This document shows positions 16,711 to 26,189 of a stretch of DNA of 38,951 nucleotides, piece after piece. The translations under genes and the position numbers were made by a program. The stretch comes from Candidatus Sulfopaludibacter sp. Its GTDB lineage: Bacteria; Acidobacteriota; Terriglobia; Bryobacterales; Bryobacteraceae. The notes under the pieces are model-generated. The model saw only the letters and a program-made list of their open reading frames with translations. It had not been told where the DNA came from and searched no databases. Positions within the stretch are counted from its first letter, which is position 1. Every line of letters begins with the position of its first letter. The stretch spans positions 1 through 38,951 of the forward strand of contig JARLGM010000048.1 of the NCBI GenBank assembly GCA_031292755.1, written 5' to 3'.

Positions 16711-18405
16711 TTGAACCCCTTTGTAACCCCTTGCTTTGCTATCCTGCTGGCCGTGGCCACCGCTGCGCCGGCCGACACACCGGTCCTGCTCGACGCCATG
16801 TCCCAGGAACTGAACCGCAATTTCACTGTTTTGAAAGAGAAGGCCGACCCGCCTCCCTATTTTATGAGTTATGAGGTGACCGATCAGGAGTTCCGGACCA
16901 TCTCCGGCACGCTCGGCACGATCAACAACTCGGGGGCTGGAAGGAATCGCGCGCTGGATGTTTCGGTGAGAGTGGGTAGTCCTAAACTGGACAATTACCA
17001 CCGGGTGCGCGGCGAACGGGGCCAGTTTACATCGGGAGCCCTGCTCACCTACGAGGACAACGCCAACTCGATCAAGCACCGGTTGTGGCTGGAGACTGAC
17101 CGCGCCTACCGGGCCGCGGCGGAGCGCCTGATCCGCATCAAGACAAATACCCAGGTAAAGGTAGCGGAGGCCGACGATTCGGACGATTTTTCCGCAGCAC
17201 CGCCGGTGACCTCCCGGCAAGCGCCTCTCGTACTGAAATTCGACGAGCCGGACTGGACGGACCGGATTCGCAAGCTGTCGGCGCGCTTTCAGAGCTATCC
17301 GAAGGTGCTGACGTCGCAAGTCAGCGTGATTGGGCAAACCGACACGCGATACCTGGTAAATACCGAAGGCACACGCATCGAGCATGGCCGGGGGTACGCA
17401 CGTGTGGTGATTACCGCTTCGGCCAAGGCGGCTGACGGCACCGACCTGGAGGCGTTCGATAGTTATGAAGCGGTAGACCCGGGTGGACTGCCGGACGATA
17501 AGGTGCTGATGGCTGCGATTGACCACGTGGCCAACGATGTGACCAACCTGCTGAAGGCGCCGGAAGCGGAACCGTTCGTGGGACCTGCGATTTTTTCGGG
17601 CCGCGCCGCGGGAGTGTTCTTCCACGAGATTTTCGGACACCGGGTGGAAGGGCACCGGCAGAAGGACGAAAGCGAAGGCCAGACGTTCACCAAGAGCGTC
17701 AATACGAAAGTGCTGCCGGACTTTCTGTCGGTGATCTTCGACCCGACCCGGCGCAAGATTGGCGGCGTGGATCTGAACGGCTGGTACGATTACGACGACG
17801 AAGGCGTGAAGGCGCGGCCGGTCACGGCGGTGGAGAATGGCGTGCTCAAGACATTCCTGATGTCGCGTTCGCCCATCAAGGGGTTTGAAGAATCCAACGG
17901 GCACGGACGGCGGCAACCCGGACTGGAGGTGGTGTCGCGGCAATCGAACCTGATCGTGCAATCGACCAATGCGGTGCCCGATGCCAAACTGCGGGAGATG
18001 CTGCTGGACGAGGTGAAGAAACAGAACAAGCCGTACGGCCTGTACTTCCGCGATATCACCGGCGGCTTCACCACGACGCAGCGCGCTGGATTGCAGGCGT
18101 TCAAAGTGATTCCGATCATCGTTTACAAGGTCTACCCCGACGGGCGGCCCGATGAGCTGGTGCGAGGCACGGACATTGTGGGTACGCCGCTGGCGAGTTT
18201 CTCGAAGATCATCGCGACCGGCGATAAACCGGAAGTATTCAACGGATATTGCGGCGCGGAGTCCGGCAGCGTGCCGGTCTCCGCGGTATCGCCGGCGATT
18301 CTGGTGTCTGAGATCGAAATTGAAAAGAAGGCCAAGGGCAATGATCGGCCGCCGCTGCTTTCGGAGCCGACGGTGATGGAGAACAGCAGGGGAGGCGGCC
18401 AATGA
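16711..18405 (+). CDS. Exported TldD-like metallopeptidase (HExxxH)
   Basis: 564 residues from a TTG start that opens a signal-peptide-like N-terminus (hydrophobic residues 3-20, ending AAPA), preceded by a GGGGTGAT. No ATG fits. The TldD/PmbA catalytic motif is intact: 'FFHEIFGHRVEGH', with His305, Glu306 and His310. Cys514 near the C-terminus ('YCGAESGSVPVS') matches the third zinc ligand of TldD. TldD/TldE of E. coli is a cytosolic zinc peptidase that degrades peptides such as CcdA and matures microcin B17; this homologue appears exported. The next gene overlaps by ATGA and encodes a partner lacking the zinc ligands, as TldE does in the TldD/TldE heterodimer. Confidence 0.9.
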   Translation: MNPFVTPCFAILLAVATAAPADTPVLLDAMSQELNRNFTVLKEKADPPPYFMSYEVTDQEFRTISGTLGTINNSGAGRNRALDVSVRVGSPKLDNYHRVRGERGQFTSGALLTYEDNANSIKHRLWLETDRAYRAAAERLIRIKTNTQVKVAEADDSDDFSAAPPVTSRQAPLVLKFDEPDWTDRIRKLSARFQSYPKVLTSQVSVIGQTDTRYLVNTEGTRIEHGRGYARVVITASAKAADGTDLEAFDSYEAVDPGGLPDDKVLMAAIDHVANDVTNLLKAPEAEPFVGPAIFSGRAAGVFFHEIFGHRVEGHRQKDESEGQTFTKSVNTKVLPDFLSVIFDPTRRKIGGVDLNGWYDYDDEGVKARPVTAVENGVLKTFLMSRSPIKGFEESNGHGRRQPGLEVVSRQSNLIVQSTNAVPDAKLREMLLDEVKKQNKPYGLYFRDITGGFTTTQRAGLQAFKVIPIIVYKVYPDGRPDELVRGTDIVGTPLASFSKIIATGDKPEVFNGYCGAESGSVPVSAVSPAILVSEIEIEKKAKGNDRPPLLSEPTVMENSRGGGQ

Positions 18406-20147
18406 AGCGCCTGCTGTTCGCGTTGGCTGTTTTGGGAGCGGCGGTATTGAACGGCCAGGCCCCGCCGCTGGACCCGGTGCTAAAGGCCATGCACGATGAG
18501 ATCGAGCGGTCCAGGAACCTGAGCCTTCCCAATTTGGAGAAGCCGTATTTCATCGAGTACGGAATGGACGAAGCGGAGACGTTCACCGTCTCCGCCACGC
18601 TGGGCGGGCTGCTGGCCAGGCGTCACGATCATTTCCGCGAACCGGAAGTGGAGGTGCGGGTAGGCGATTATAAGTTCGATAACACGAATTACGCGGGCCG
18701 GTTCGGCGGCGGATCGCAGTACGACCTTTCGCGATTCCCGCTGGACAATGCGTACCCGGTGCTGCGCCGCTACTTGTGGCTGGAGACGGATTCGGCTTAT
18801 AAATCAGCCGTGGAGGCCCTTTCGCGCAAGCGCGCGGCGCTGAGAAACCTGACGCAGAGCGATCAACTCAGCGATTTCGCCCATGCCGATCCGGTGCGGA
18901 CGGTGCGGGAATTCCATCGCCTTTCGATCGATGAGAACGCGTGGAGCGACCGGGTTCGCGCCCTGTCGGACATCTTCTCGCAATATCCCGACGTGAGAGA
19001 TAGCCGGGTCGATCTGGAATCGAGCGACGGCGGCTATTACATGGTCAATTCCGAAGGTACTGAACTGAAGGAGCCGGAAACGGTCACGGTCTTGCGGGTG
19101 CGGGCCTCGGCACAGTCGCCCGACGGGATGACGGTCCGGGACGCGGTGACGTTCCATGCTCTGGATACCGCGCACATGCCGGGAGACGCGGAACTGCGGC
19201 GCGGGGTGACGGCAGTGGCGCAGAACGTGACGGCGCTGGCGCAAGCTCCCAAGGGTGAAGATTATAACGGGCCGGTGTTGTTCGAAGGCGCGGCGGGCGC
19301 GCAGATCTTCGCCGAGGTGCTGGGGAGGAATCTGACTCTGACGCGGCGGCCGGTGATGGACGGCGGGCGCGGCGGCGGCGGAAGCGCCAGTGAATTCGAA
19401 GGCCGGATGGGATCGCGCGTGTTACCCGATTCGTTCACGGTGGTGGACGATCCGACGCAGACGGAATGGCGTGGGCGCACCCTGTTCGGACACTACGAGG
19501 TGGACCGCGAGGGCGTGACGGCGAAGCCGCTGAAGGTGGTGGATAAAGGCATCCTGAAAAACTTCCTGCTGACGCGCCAGCCGGTCCGCGGATTCGAGGG
19601 CTCGAATGGACGCGCGCGCCTGCCCGGGGGATTCGGCGCCAGTTACGCCACTTTCAGCAATCTGTTCGTCAGTTCGGAGGAGACGATTCCGGCCGGCGAT
19701 ATGAAGAAGAAGCTGATCGAGCTGATTCACTCGCGCAATAAGGCGTACGGCATTCTGGTGCGGCAAATGGATTTTCCATCCACCGGTTCGGTGGATGAGA
19801 TCCGGCGCCTGCTCACGGCCAGCCAGGGAAGCGCCCATCCGGTGAGCATGCCGGTTCTGGTCTACAAAATCTACCCGGACGGCCGCGAGGAATTGGTGCG
19901 CGGGATGCGTTTCCGCGGCTTCAATGCGAAGTCGCTGCGCGATATCGTGGCCACGGGAGACGATAGCAACATGCTGGAATTCATGGACAGCGCCGCGCCG
20001 TTCGCGCTGGTGGGAGCCTCCAACTTCACCACTGAAGCGTGCGTGGTGGCGCCATCGATAATCGTTGACGACCTGGAGTTGCATCCCGCCGAGGATGAAC
20101 TTCCCAAGCTGCCCGTAGTGCCGGCACCCCCCACGAAAGGCCCGTAG
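18402..20147 (+). CDS. Exported TldE/PmbA-like partner lacking zinc ligands
   Basis: 581 residues, start ATG at 18402 overlapping the TldD stop. A signal-peptide-like N-terminus (residues 1-18, 'MKRLLFALAVLGAAVLNG') predicts export. It is paralogous to the TldD-like protein along the whole length, but the segment aligned with HEIFGH reads AEVLGR (residues 304-309): both histidines are replaced while the glutamate is kept. The C-terminal cysteine is also absent ('FALVGASNFTTEACVV'). This matches the TldD/TldE division of labour, where TldE is non-catalytic and structures the heterodimer. It ends 15 bp before the lptFG start and may be co-transcribed with it. Confidence 0.88.
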   Translation: MKRLLFALAVLGAAVLNGQAPPLDPVLKAMHDEIERSRNLSLPNLEKPYFIEYGMDEAETFTVSATLGGLLARRHDHFREPEVEVRVGDYKFDNTNYAGRFGGGSQYDLSRFPLDNAYPVLRRYLWLETDSAYKSAVEALSRKRAALRNLTQSDQLSDFAHADPVRTVREFHRLSIDENAWSDRVRALSDIFSQYPDVRDSRVDLESSDGGYYMVNSEGTELKEPETVTVLRVRASAQSPDGMTVRDAVTFHALDTAHMPGDAELRRGVTAVAQNVTALAQAPKGEDYNGPVLFEGAAGAQIFAEVLGRNLTLTRRPVMDGGRGGGGSASEFEGRMGSRVLPDSFTVVDDPTQTEWRGRTLFGHYEVDREGVTAKPLKVVDKGILKNFLLTRQPVRGFEGSNGRARLPGGFGASYATFSNLFVSSEETIPAGDMKKKLIELIHSRNKAYGILVRQMDFPSTGSVDEIRRLLTASQGSAHPVSMPVLVYKIYPDGREELVRGMRFRGFNAKSLRDIVATGDDSNMLEFMDSAAPFALVGASNFTTEACVVAPSIIVDDLELHPAEDELPKLPVVPAPPTKGP

Positions 20148-20162
20148 TAAACAGGATTCCGC

Positions 20163-22517
20163 GTGTTCCGCCTGCTGGGCCGTTACATTTTTCGCGAGAT
20201 TCTAACCAGTGCGGCGCTGGGAACCATGCTGGCTACGTTCGTAGTGTATCTGCATGGCGCCGACGCGCTCTTCACCCTGCTGGTGAGCAGCACCAACGTG
20301 ACCGCCAGGATGTGGCTGTTGCTGTTCGTGTGGGCCATTCCGCCGGTGCTGCCCATGACGATTCCGTTCGGCGTGCTGGTGGGCGTTCTGATCGGTCTGG
20401 GAAGGATGGCGAGCGATGGCGAGATCGTGGCCATGCGGGCAGCGGGCGTATCCAGCCGGAAGGTGATTCTGCCGGTGCTGGTGTTTGCGGCACTGGGAAC
20501 GGGGGTGGCGGCCATGGCGTCGCTGCGGCTGAAACCCTTGGCCTACCGGGTGACGCTGGATCTGAGGAACGAACTGCTCAAGCAGCAGCTTTCGGCGGAC
20601 GTCGAGCCGCGGGTGTTCCTGGAAAATTTCCCCAACAAGATTCTGTACGTCGGCGATGTAAAGAACGCCGGCGGTCCGAGCATATGGAAGCCGGTGTTTA
20701 TCGCCGATGTGACGCCGCCGGAACAGCGCAAGAGCGGTCTGAAGGATAAGGCCAGCGGACCGCTGGTTACAGTGGCTCGCGAGGCCATTGCGGTTTCCGA
20801 CGCGGCCCACAATCGCATTCAACTTTCGATGGCCGATGTGGCCACGCACGAGATGAGCAAGGACGACGAGGCCAATGACAGCCGTGAAGTGACCCTGGTG
20901 CAGCGGCTGGATGCCAAGCCGCCGCAGCAGGACTCGCTCCGGTCGGCGTACGTGAACACGCGGCAACTGATGGCATGGCCGCGGAACGGACCGGATTGGG
21001 TGGAAGTCCAGAGCGAACTGCACCAGCGCTTCGCGCTGCCGATTGCGTGCATCGTGCTGGCCATGGTCGGGATTCCGCTGGGCATTTCGACGCGCAAAGG
21101 CGGCAAAAGCGCTGCCTACGTGATCGCGGTTTTTCTGGGTTTCTTCTGCTATCACTTATCGAGTGTGGCGCTGATTGGTATCGCCACCAAGCAACACGGC
21201 CTGCCCATTCCGGTCGCGGTGTGGCTGCCGGACGTTGCGTTCTTTCTGGTGGGCCTGGTGTTTCTGTACCGTATGGAACTGTCCGGGGACCGGGATCTAT
21301 TGGGGGCGATGCAGGAGTTTTTCGGCTTTCTGTCGGCACGTATCCGGCCCAAGGCAGGCGGCACGGAGATCAAGCGGAAAACTGCTTGGCGAATGCCGCT
21401 GCTGCCGCAGATTGTGGATACCTACATTCTGTCGGGCTTCCTGTTTTATACCGCGGTGGTGCTGGCCAGCCTGGTTTCGATGATTCTGGTGTACGAGTTT
21501 TTCGATTTGATGGGCGATATGTTTCGCAACAAGATCGCCTTCGGAATCATGCTGCAGCACCTGTTCTTCTATACACCGCAATTGATTTACGAAATGGTTC
21601 CGGTGAGCGTGCTGGTGGCGGTGCTGGTGCACCTGACGGTTCTGAGCAAGCAGAACGAAGTGTCGGCATTCAAGGCTTGCGGCGTAAGCCTGTATCGCCT
21701 GGCGATGCCGATTCTGTTGGGGAGCGCGATCTTTTGCGGCGGACTGTTCGCTTTTAACTATCAGTACGTGCCGAAGGCGTATTCGAAGCAGGATGCGCTG
21801 CGCGATCTGATCAAGGGCCGGGTGACCAGGCAGAGCTGGCAGCATCCCGATCACAAGTGGATCATGGGCAACGATTCGCGGATCTACTATTACCACTATT
21901 TCGACACCGCGGCGAGCGCCATGAGCGACGTGTATGTGTTCGACCTGGAGCCGAACACATTCCGGCTCACGCGAGAGATCGTGGCCGAGCGCGCCACCTG
22001 GAGTCCCGTGGGCAGAACTTGGTTATTCGAAAACGGCTGGAGTTGCACCTTTACCGGTACGAATTGCACGGGGTACAACAATTTCAAGCGCGGTTCGGGA
22101 CGCAGCGAGAGCGTGACATTTCCGGAGTTGAACGAACCGCCGGACCATTTCCTCAGGGAGGCCCTGCAATACAAGCAGATGAACTTTATGGAGCTGGATG
22201 CCTACATCAAGGATCTGGCCAGGAGCGGGATCGGCACCACAAAACTGGAGGTGCAGTTCTACCGTAAGTTCTCGGTTCCGATTTTTTCGATCATCATGGC
22301 CCTGCTCGCGGTGCCCTTTGGATTCATGGTGGGGAATCGGGGTGCCATGACGGGAATCGGAGTGAGCATTGTGATTGCGCTTTCGTATATGGCCATCAAC
22401 ACGTTATTTGAGAAGGTGGGGGATGTGAGGCTGTTGCCGCCCACCATGGCGGCGTGGTCGCCCGATGTGCTGTTCGGGTTGGTGGGGGTGTATCTGTTTC
22501 TTCGAATGCGCAGCTAG
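20163..22517 (+). CDS. Fused LptF-LptG lipopolysaccharide export permease
   Basis: 784 residues from GTG, about twice the size of a single LptF or LptG. The N-terminal half (~1-395) begins 'LLGRYIFREILTSAALGTML', has the YjgP/YjgQ 'GRMASDGEIVAMRAAGVSS' coupling-helix segment, a periplasmic beta-jellyroll and membrane helices. The C-terminal half (~396-784) restarts with 'QIVDTYILSGFLFYTAVV', has 'VLSKQNEVSAFKACGVSLYR' as its own coupling helix, a jellyroll, and ends in helices 'FSVPIFSIIMALLAVPFGF'. LptF and LptG work with LptB2 to extract LPS from the inner membrane. The fusion would give a single-chain permease. LptB and LptA are not in the window. Confidence 0.92.
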   Translation: MFRLLGRYIFREILTSAALGTMLATFVVYLHGADALFTLLVSSTNVTARMWLLLFVWAIPPVLPMTIPFGVLVGVLIGLGRMASDGEIVAMRAAGVSSRKVILPVLVFAALGTGVAAMASLRLKPLAYRVTLDLRNELLKQQLSADVEPRVFLENFPNKILYVGDVKNAGGPSIWKPVFIADVTPPEQRKSGLKDKASGPLVTVAREAIAVSDAAHNRIQLSMADVATHEMSKDDEANDSREVTLVQRLDAKPPQQDSLRSAYVNTRQLMAWPRNGPDWVEVQSELHQRFALPIACIVLAMVGIPLGISTRKGGKSAAYVIAVFLGFFCYHLSSVALIGIATKQHGLPIPVAVWLPDVAFFLVGLVFLYRMELSGDRDLLGAMQEFFGFLSARIRPKAGGTEIKRKTAWRMPLLPQIVDTYILSGFLFYTAVVLASLVSMILVYEFFDLMGDMFRNKIAFGIMLQHLFFYTPQLIYEMVPVSVLVAVLVHLTVLSKQNEVSAFKACGVSLYRLAMPILLGSAIFCGGLFAFNYQYVPKAYSKQDALRDLIKGRVTRQSWQHPDHKWIMGNDSRIYYYHYFDTAASAMSDVYVFDLEPNTFRLTREIVAERATWSPVGRTWLFENGWSCTFTGTNCTGYNNFKRGSGRSESVTFPELNEPPDHFLREALQYKQMNFMELDAYIKDLARSGIGTTKLEVQFYRKFSVPIFSIIMALLAVPFGFMVGNRGAMTGIGVSIVIALSYMAINTLFEKVGDVRLLPPTMAAWSPDVLFGLVGVYLFLRMRS

Positions 22518-22609
22518 TTTTGGAGCGGCGCGAGATTAGTTCGTCACCGCATCTGTCGTTTCAGGCTGTTTGGATGCACCCGCGCGTGCTGCGCCTTCCA
22601 ACGATGTCC

Positions 22610-22801
22610 CTATACTGTTCGCCCGGCGAGAGCCTGCCATCGGAAGAGGAAGAAGTGATGGCCGCATAGAGAGCACCGGTAGGGCTGCAGGAGCCACAGA
22701 AACACCGTCTCCACGGCATTTTGAGCGCCTACGCTTCTAAAGTCGATGGATCTGCAATGCGGACATTTTGTGGAGAACAACCGTACTATGGCACGGGTCA
22801 T
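22610..22801 (-). CDS. Small zinc-ribbon protein
   Basis: 63 residues with two CxxC knuckles, Cys13-x2-Cys16 ('KCPHC') and Cys43-x2-Cys46 ('RCSLCGHHF'), spaced as in zinc ribbons. The helical link 'AVETVFLWLLQPYRC' is hydrophobic. The four-cysteine arrangement supports a real gene; no clear ribosome-binding site was seen. It is on the same strand as groEL, 86 bp downstream, beyond a strong hairpin. Function is unknown. Bases 22518-22609, between lptFG and this gene, show nothing recognisable. Confidence 0.5.
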   Translation of the reverse strand: MTRAIVRLFSTKCPHCRSIDFRSVGAQNAVETVFLWLLQPYRCSLCGHHFFLFRWQALAGRTV

Positions 22802-22822
22802 GTCTGTACTTGAGCCTTCGCG

Positions 22823-22852
22823 GCGACCGCCGGAAGTTGTTCCGGCGGTCGC
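22823..22852. terminator. 13-bp perfect hairpin downstream of groEL
   Basis: GCGACCGCCGGAA and its exact complement flank a GTTG loop. It lies 36 bp after the groEL stop and could end or stabilise the chaperonin transcript. There is no U-run on the minus strand, so factor-independent termination is uncertain. Confidence 0.55.
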
Positions 22853-22887
22853 ATCGTCTTGCTGATCTTATGTTTCATCCCTGTCCT

Positions 22888-24802
<1,915 letters not shown>

Positions 24803-24817
24803 GATGATAACCTCCAG

Positions 24818-25216
24818 TCACAATTGGGACTGCCGTGGGCCAGAGAAGGTGAGGCCCTTCTGAAGATGCCGCGGGTGAGCGGACACGCCCACGTAGGGCA
24901 CTTTCAGGAATGAGCTTCCAGTTACTTGTGTAATCTCAATGCTGTTGCAGTTTTGACCTTTCGCATTTGCGATAAGCCGGCTCAATGCGGTGCTCAGAGC
25001 CTTTTGGCGATCGAATCCGAAGACCGTGGTCTTGATCTCGCCAGCCATAAAGAAGTATGTCCATCCCGCGTCAGGGATTTCCTTCCCGAACGTGGAACGA
25101 ACGTTTGTGACCTCCGCCCACCCGCAGGAATGAGGCTCCCGTTGGAGCAGCAGGGTGTTCGGTAAACGCGCACTTTCATCGATAAACACGCTGCCTGCGG
25201 CGATTGTGTCTCTCAT
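24818..25216 (-). CDS. Hypothetical protein in the chaperonin operon
   Basis: 132 residues; the ATG at 25216 has GAGGG five bases upstream, so an earlier GTG-type start at 25282 is not preferred. It has no signal peptide. The sequence is mixed alpha/beta: 'SVFIDESARLPNTLLLQREP', 'WTYFFMAGEIKTTVFGFDRQ', then a helix 'ALSTALSRLIANAKG' and a conserved-looking C-terminal segment 'GVSAHPRHLQKG'. I do not recognise the family. It sits 15 bp before groES, so a role in stress or protein quality control is inferred from position only. Confidence 0.8.
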   Translation of the reverse strand: MRDTIAAGSVFIDESARLPNTLLLQREPHSCGWAEVTNVRSTFGKEIPDAGWTYFFMAGEIKTTVFGFDRQKALSTALSRLIANAKGQNCNSIEITQVTGSSFLKVPYVGVSAHPRHLQKGLTFSGPRQSQL

Positions 25217-25236
25217 GGTTACCCTCGTTATGGCGG

Positions 25237-25440
25237 TCAGTTTCCTAAAGCCGGGATCGTCGTTACAGTGTGGGCCAGCCATGCCAGGGGATGGCTGCGT
25301 ACGCTGCCATCGCGCTCCGTGATGTCCGCCCAGGTGGCGTCATTCCTCAAGCGAAGGAAAGTGCCAGGCGTGCCCTGGTAAGTGCCTTCGGCCAGCACAA
25401 CCTCGTCGCCTTCCTGGAATACTGGTCTGTCGCTCATCAT
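25237..25440 (-). CDS. Small KOW/SH3-like protein
   Basis: 67 residues. The core 'EGDEVVLAEGTYQGTPGTFL' has the Gly-x-Val-x-(x)7-Gly-x-x-Gly pattern of a KOW or SH3-like small barrel, and the rest ('WADITERDGSVRSHPLAWLAH') would form the other strands. Two adjacent ATG codons (25440 and 25437) are available, with AAGGGGG upstream. Such small barrels often bind RNA or protein. It lies between an exported protein and the GroES-linked gene, 20 bp from the latter. Function is unknown. Confidence 0.75.
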   Translation of the reverse strand: MMSDRPVFQEGDEVVLAEGTYQGTPGTFLRLRNDATWADITERDGSVRSHPLAWLAHTVTTIPALGN

Positions 25441-25454
25441 ATTCGTGTACCCCC

Positions 25455-26123
25455 TTAAGGTCGAAATTTCGGCTTATTCAAAAGCCTTGCCTGCTCAAGG
25501 CGCACACGCTCCGCGTCGTTGTATTTGGAAACGCGGGCGGCCTCCCGTTGAGGCGCTTCCTTGTCATCGAGCCGCTTCGATTCGATGATAGCGACCTGAA
25601 CCGGTGCCTCCAGCCTTTTGAGAACGCCAACCAGACTGTAAGTGGATCCGAAAGAAGACCGCGTCAGACTGAAGCGGTACTGCGAATCCTGCCATTGCGC
25701 CAGAACATCGTCCGGCTCGCCGTAGCCTCGCGGCGCGAGCTTAGTCGGCACAACAGGCACCGTGGCATCTCCGTACTTCGCCGACAGCGCTTCCACGAAG
25801 TCGGCGGCCGTCATGCCTTCAGTCTCGTACCGATCGTAAGTGACCGCGATGCCATACAGTTCCCCGTCGTAAAAACTGAAGACCACCTGTTTGGCCGGTT
25901 CTGCCTGGGAAGATGCGCCGGGCGGCTGAGGACGCCATGTGAGTTCTTGGATCAGTTCCGGGCGGCTGTGGATTGTTTTTACCTGAGATGCACTCGTACC
26001 GGCTAGCCCGGCGACGGTTGACACGTTCATACCGAGTTGGAAGTTCCGATATTTGGAAAGATCTTCCGCTCGCGTTGCAGACAGTGATCCGAACAAAAAG
26101 ACGATGCCTACCAACTTATTCAT
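25455..26123 (-). CDS. Exported protein of unknown function
   Basis: 222 residues from ATG 26123, which opens the signal peptide 'MNKLVGIVFLFGSLSATRA' and has GGAG six bases upstream; an upstream ATG at 26135 is in frame but less likely. The mature domain starts 'YRNFQLGMNVSTVAGLAG', a pattern seen in small secreted proteins that sense or bind something at the envelope, and continues with 'YDGELYGIAVTYDRYETEGM'. The last ~45 residues are highly charged and helical ('RLDDKEAPQREAARVSK'). No enzyme motif is seen. It lies between the OmpA gene and the KOW-like gene on the same strand. Confidence 0.78.
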   Translation of the reverse strand: MNKLVGIVFLFGSLSATRAEDLSKYRNFQLGMNVSTVAGLAGTSASQVKTIHSRPELIQELTWRPQPPGASSQAEPAKQVVFSFYDGELYGIAVTYDRYETEGMTAADFVEALSAKYGDATVPVVPTKLAPRGYGEPDDVLAQWQDSQYRFSLTRSSFGSTYSLVGVLKRLEAPVQVAIIESKRLDDKEAPQREAARVSKYNDAERVRLEQARLLNKPKFRP

Positions 26124-26150
26124 GGTGTACTCCATCTCGTATTGCCTGGG

Positions 26151-26181
26151 TGGGGCCGGCCACCTTAAGTCTCCGGCCCCA
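26151..26181. terminator. Hairpin between the OmpA gene and the next gene
   Basis: A 9-bp perfect stem (TGGGGCCGG / CCGGCCCCA) with a 13-base loop, starting 9 bp after the OmpA stop. It has no U-run, so it may be a partial terminator or 3' mRNA stabiliser. An analogous hairpin with the same loop length follows the OmpA paralogue at 37147-37185. Confidence 0.5.
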
Positions 26182-26189
26182 ACCTCCGA

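Noticed and set aside
16657-18402. The GH2 frame stays open antisense to the TldD-like gene, giving a possible ~1170-residue minus-strand protein
   Set aside because: The GH2 protein has a proper signal-peptide start at 16656; the extension lacks domain sequence and only mirrors the codon pattern of the sense gene.
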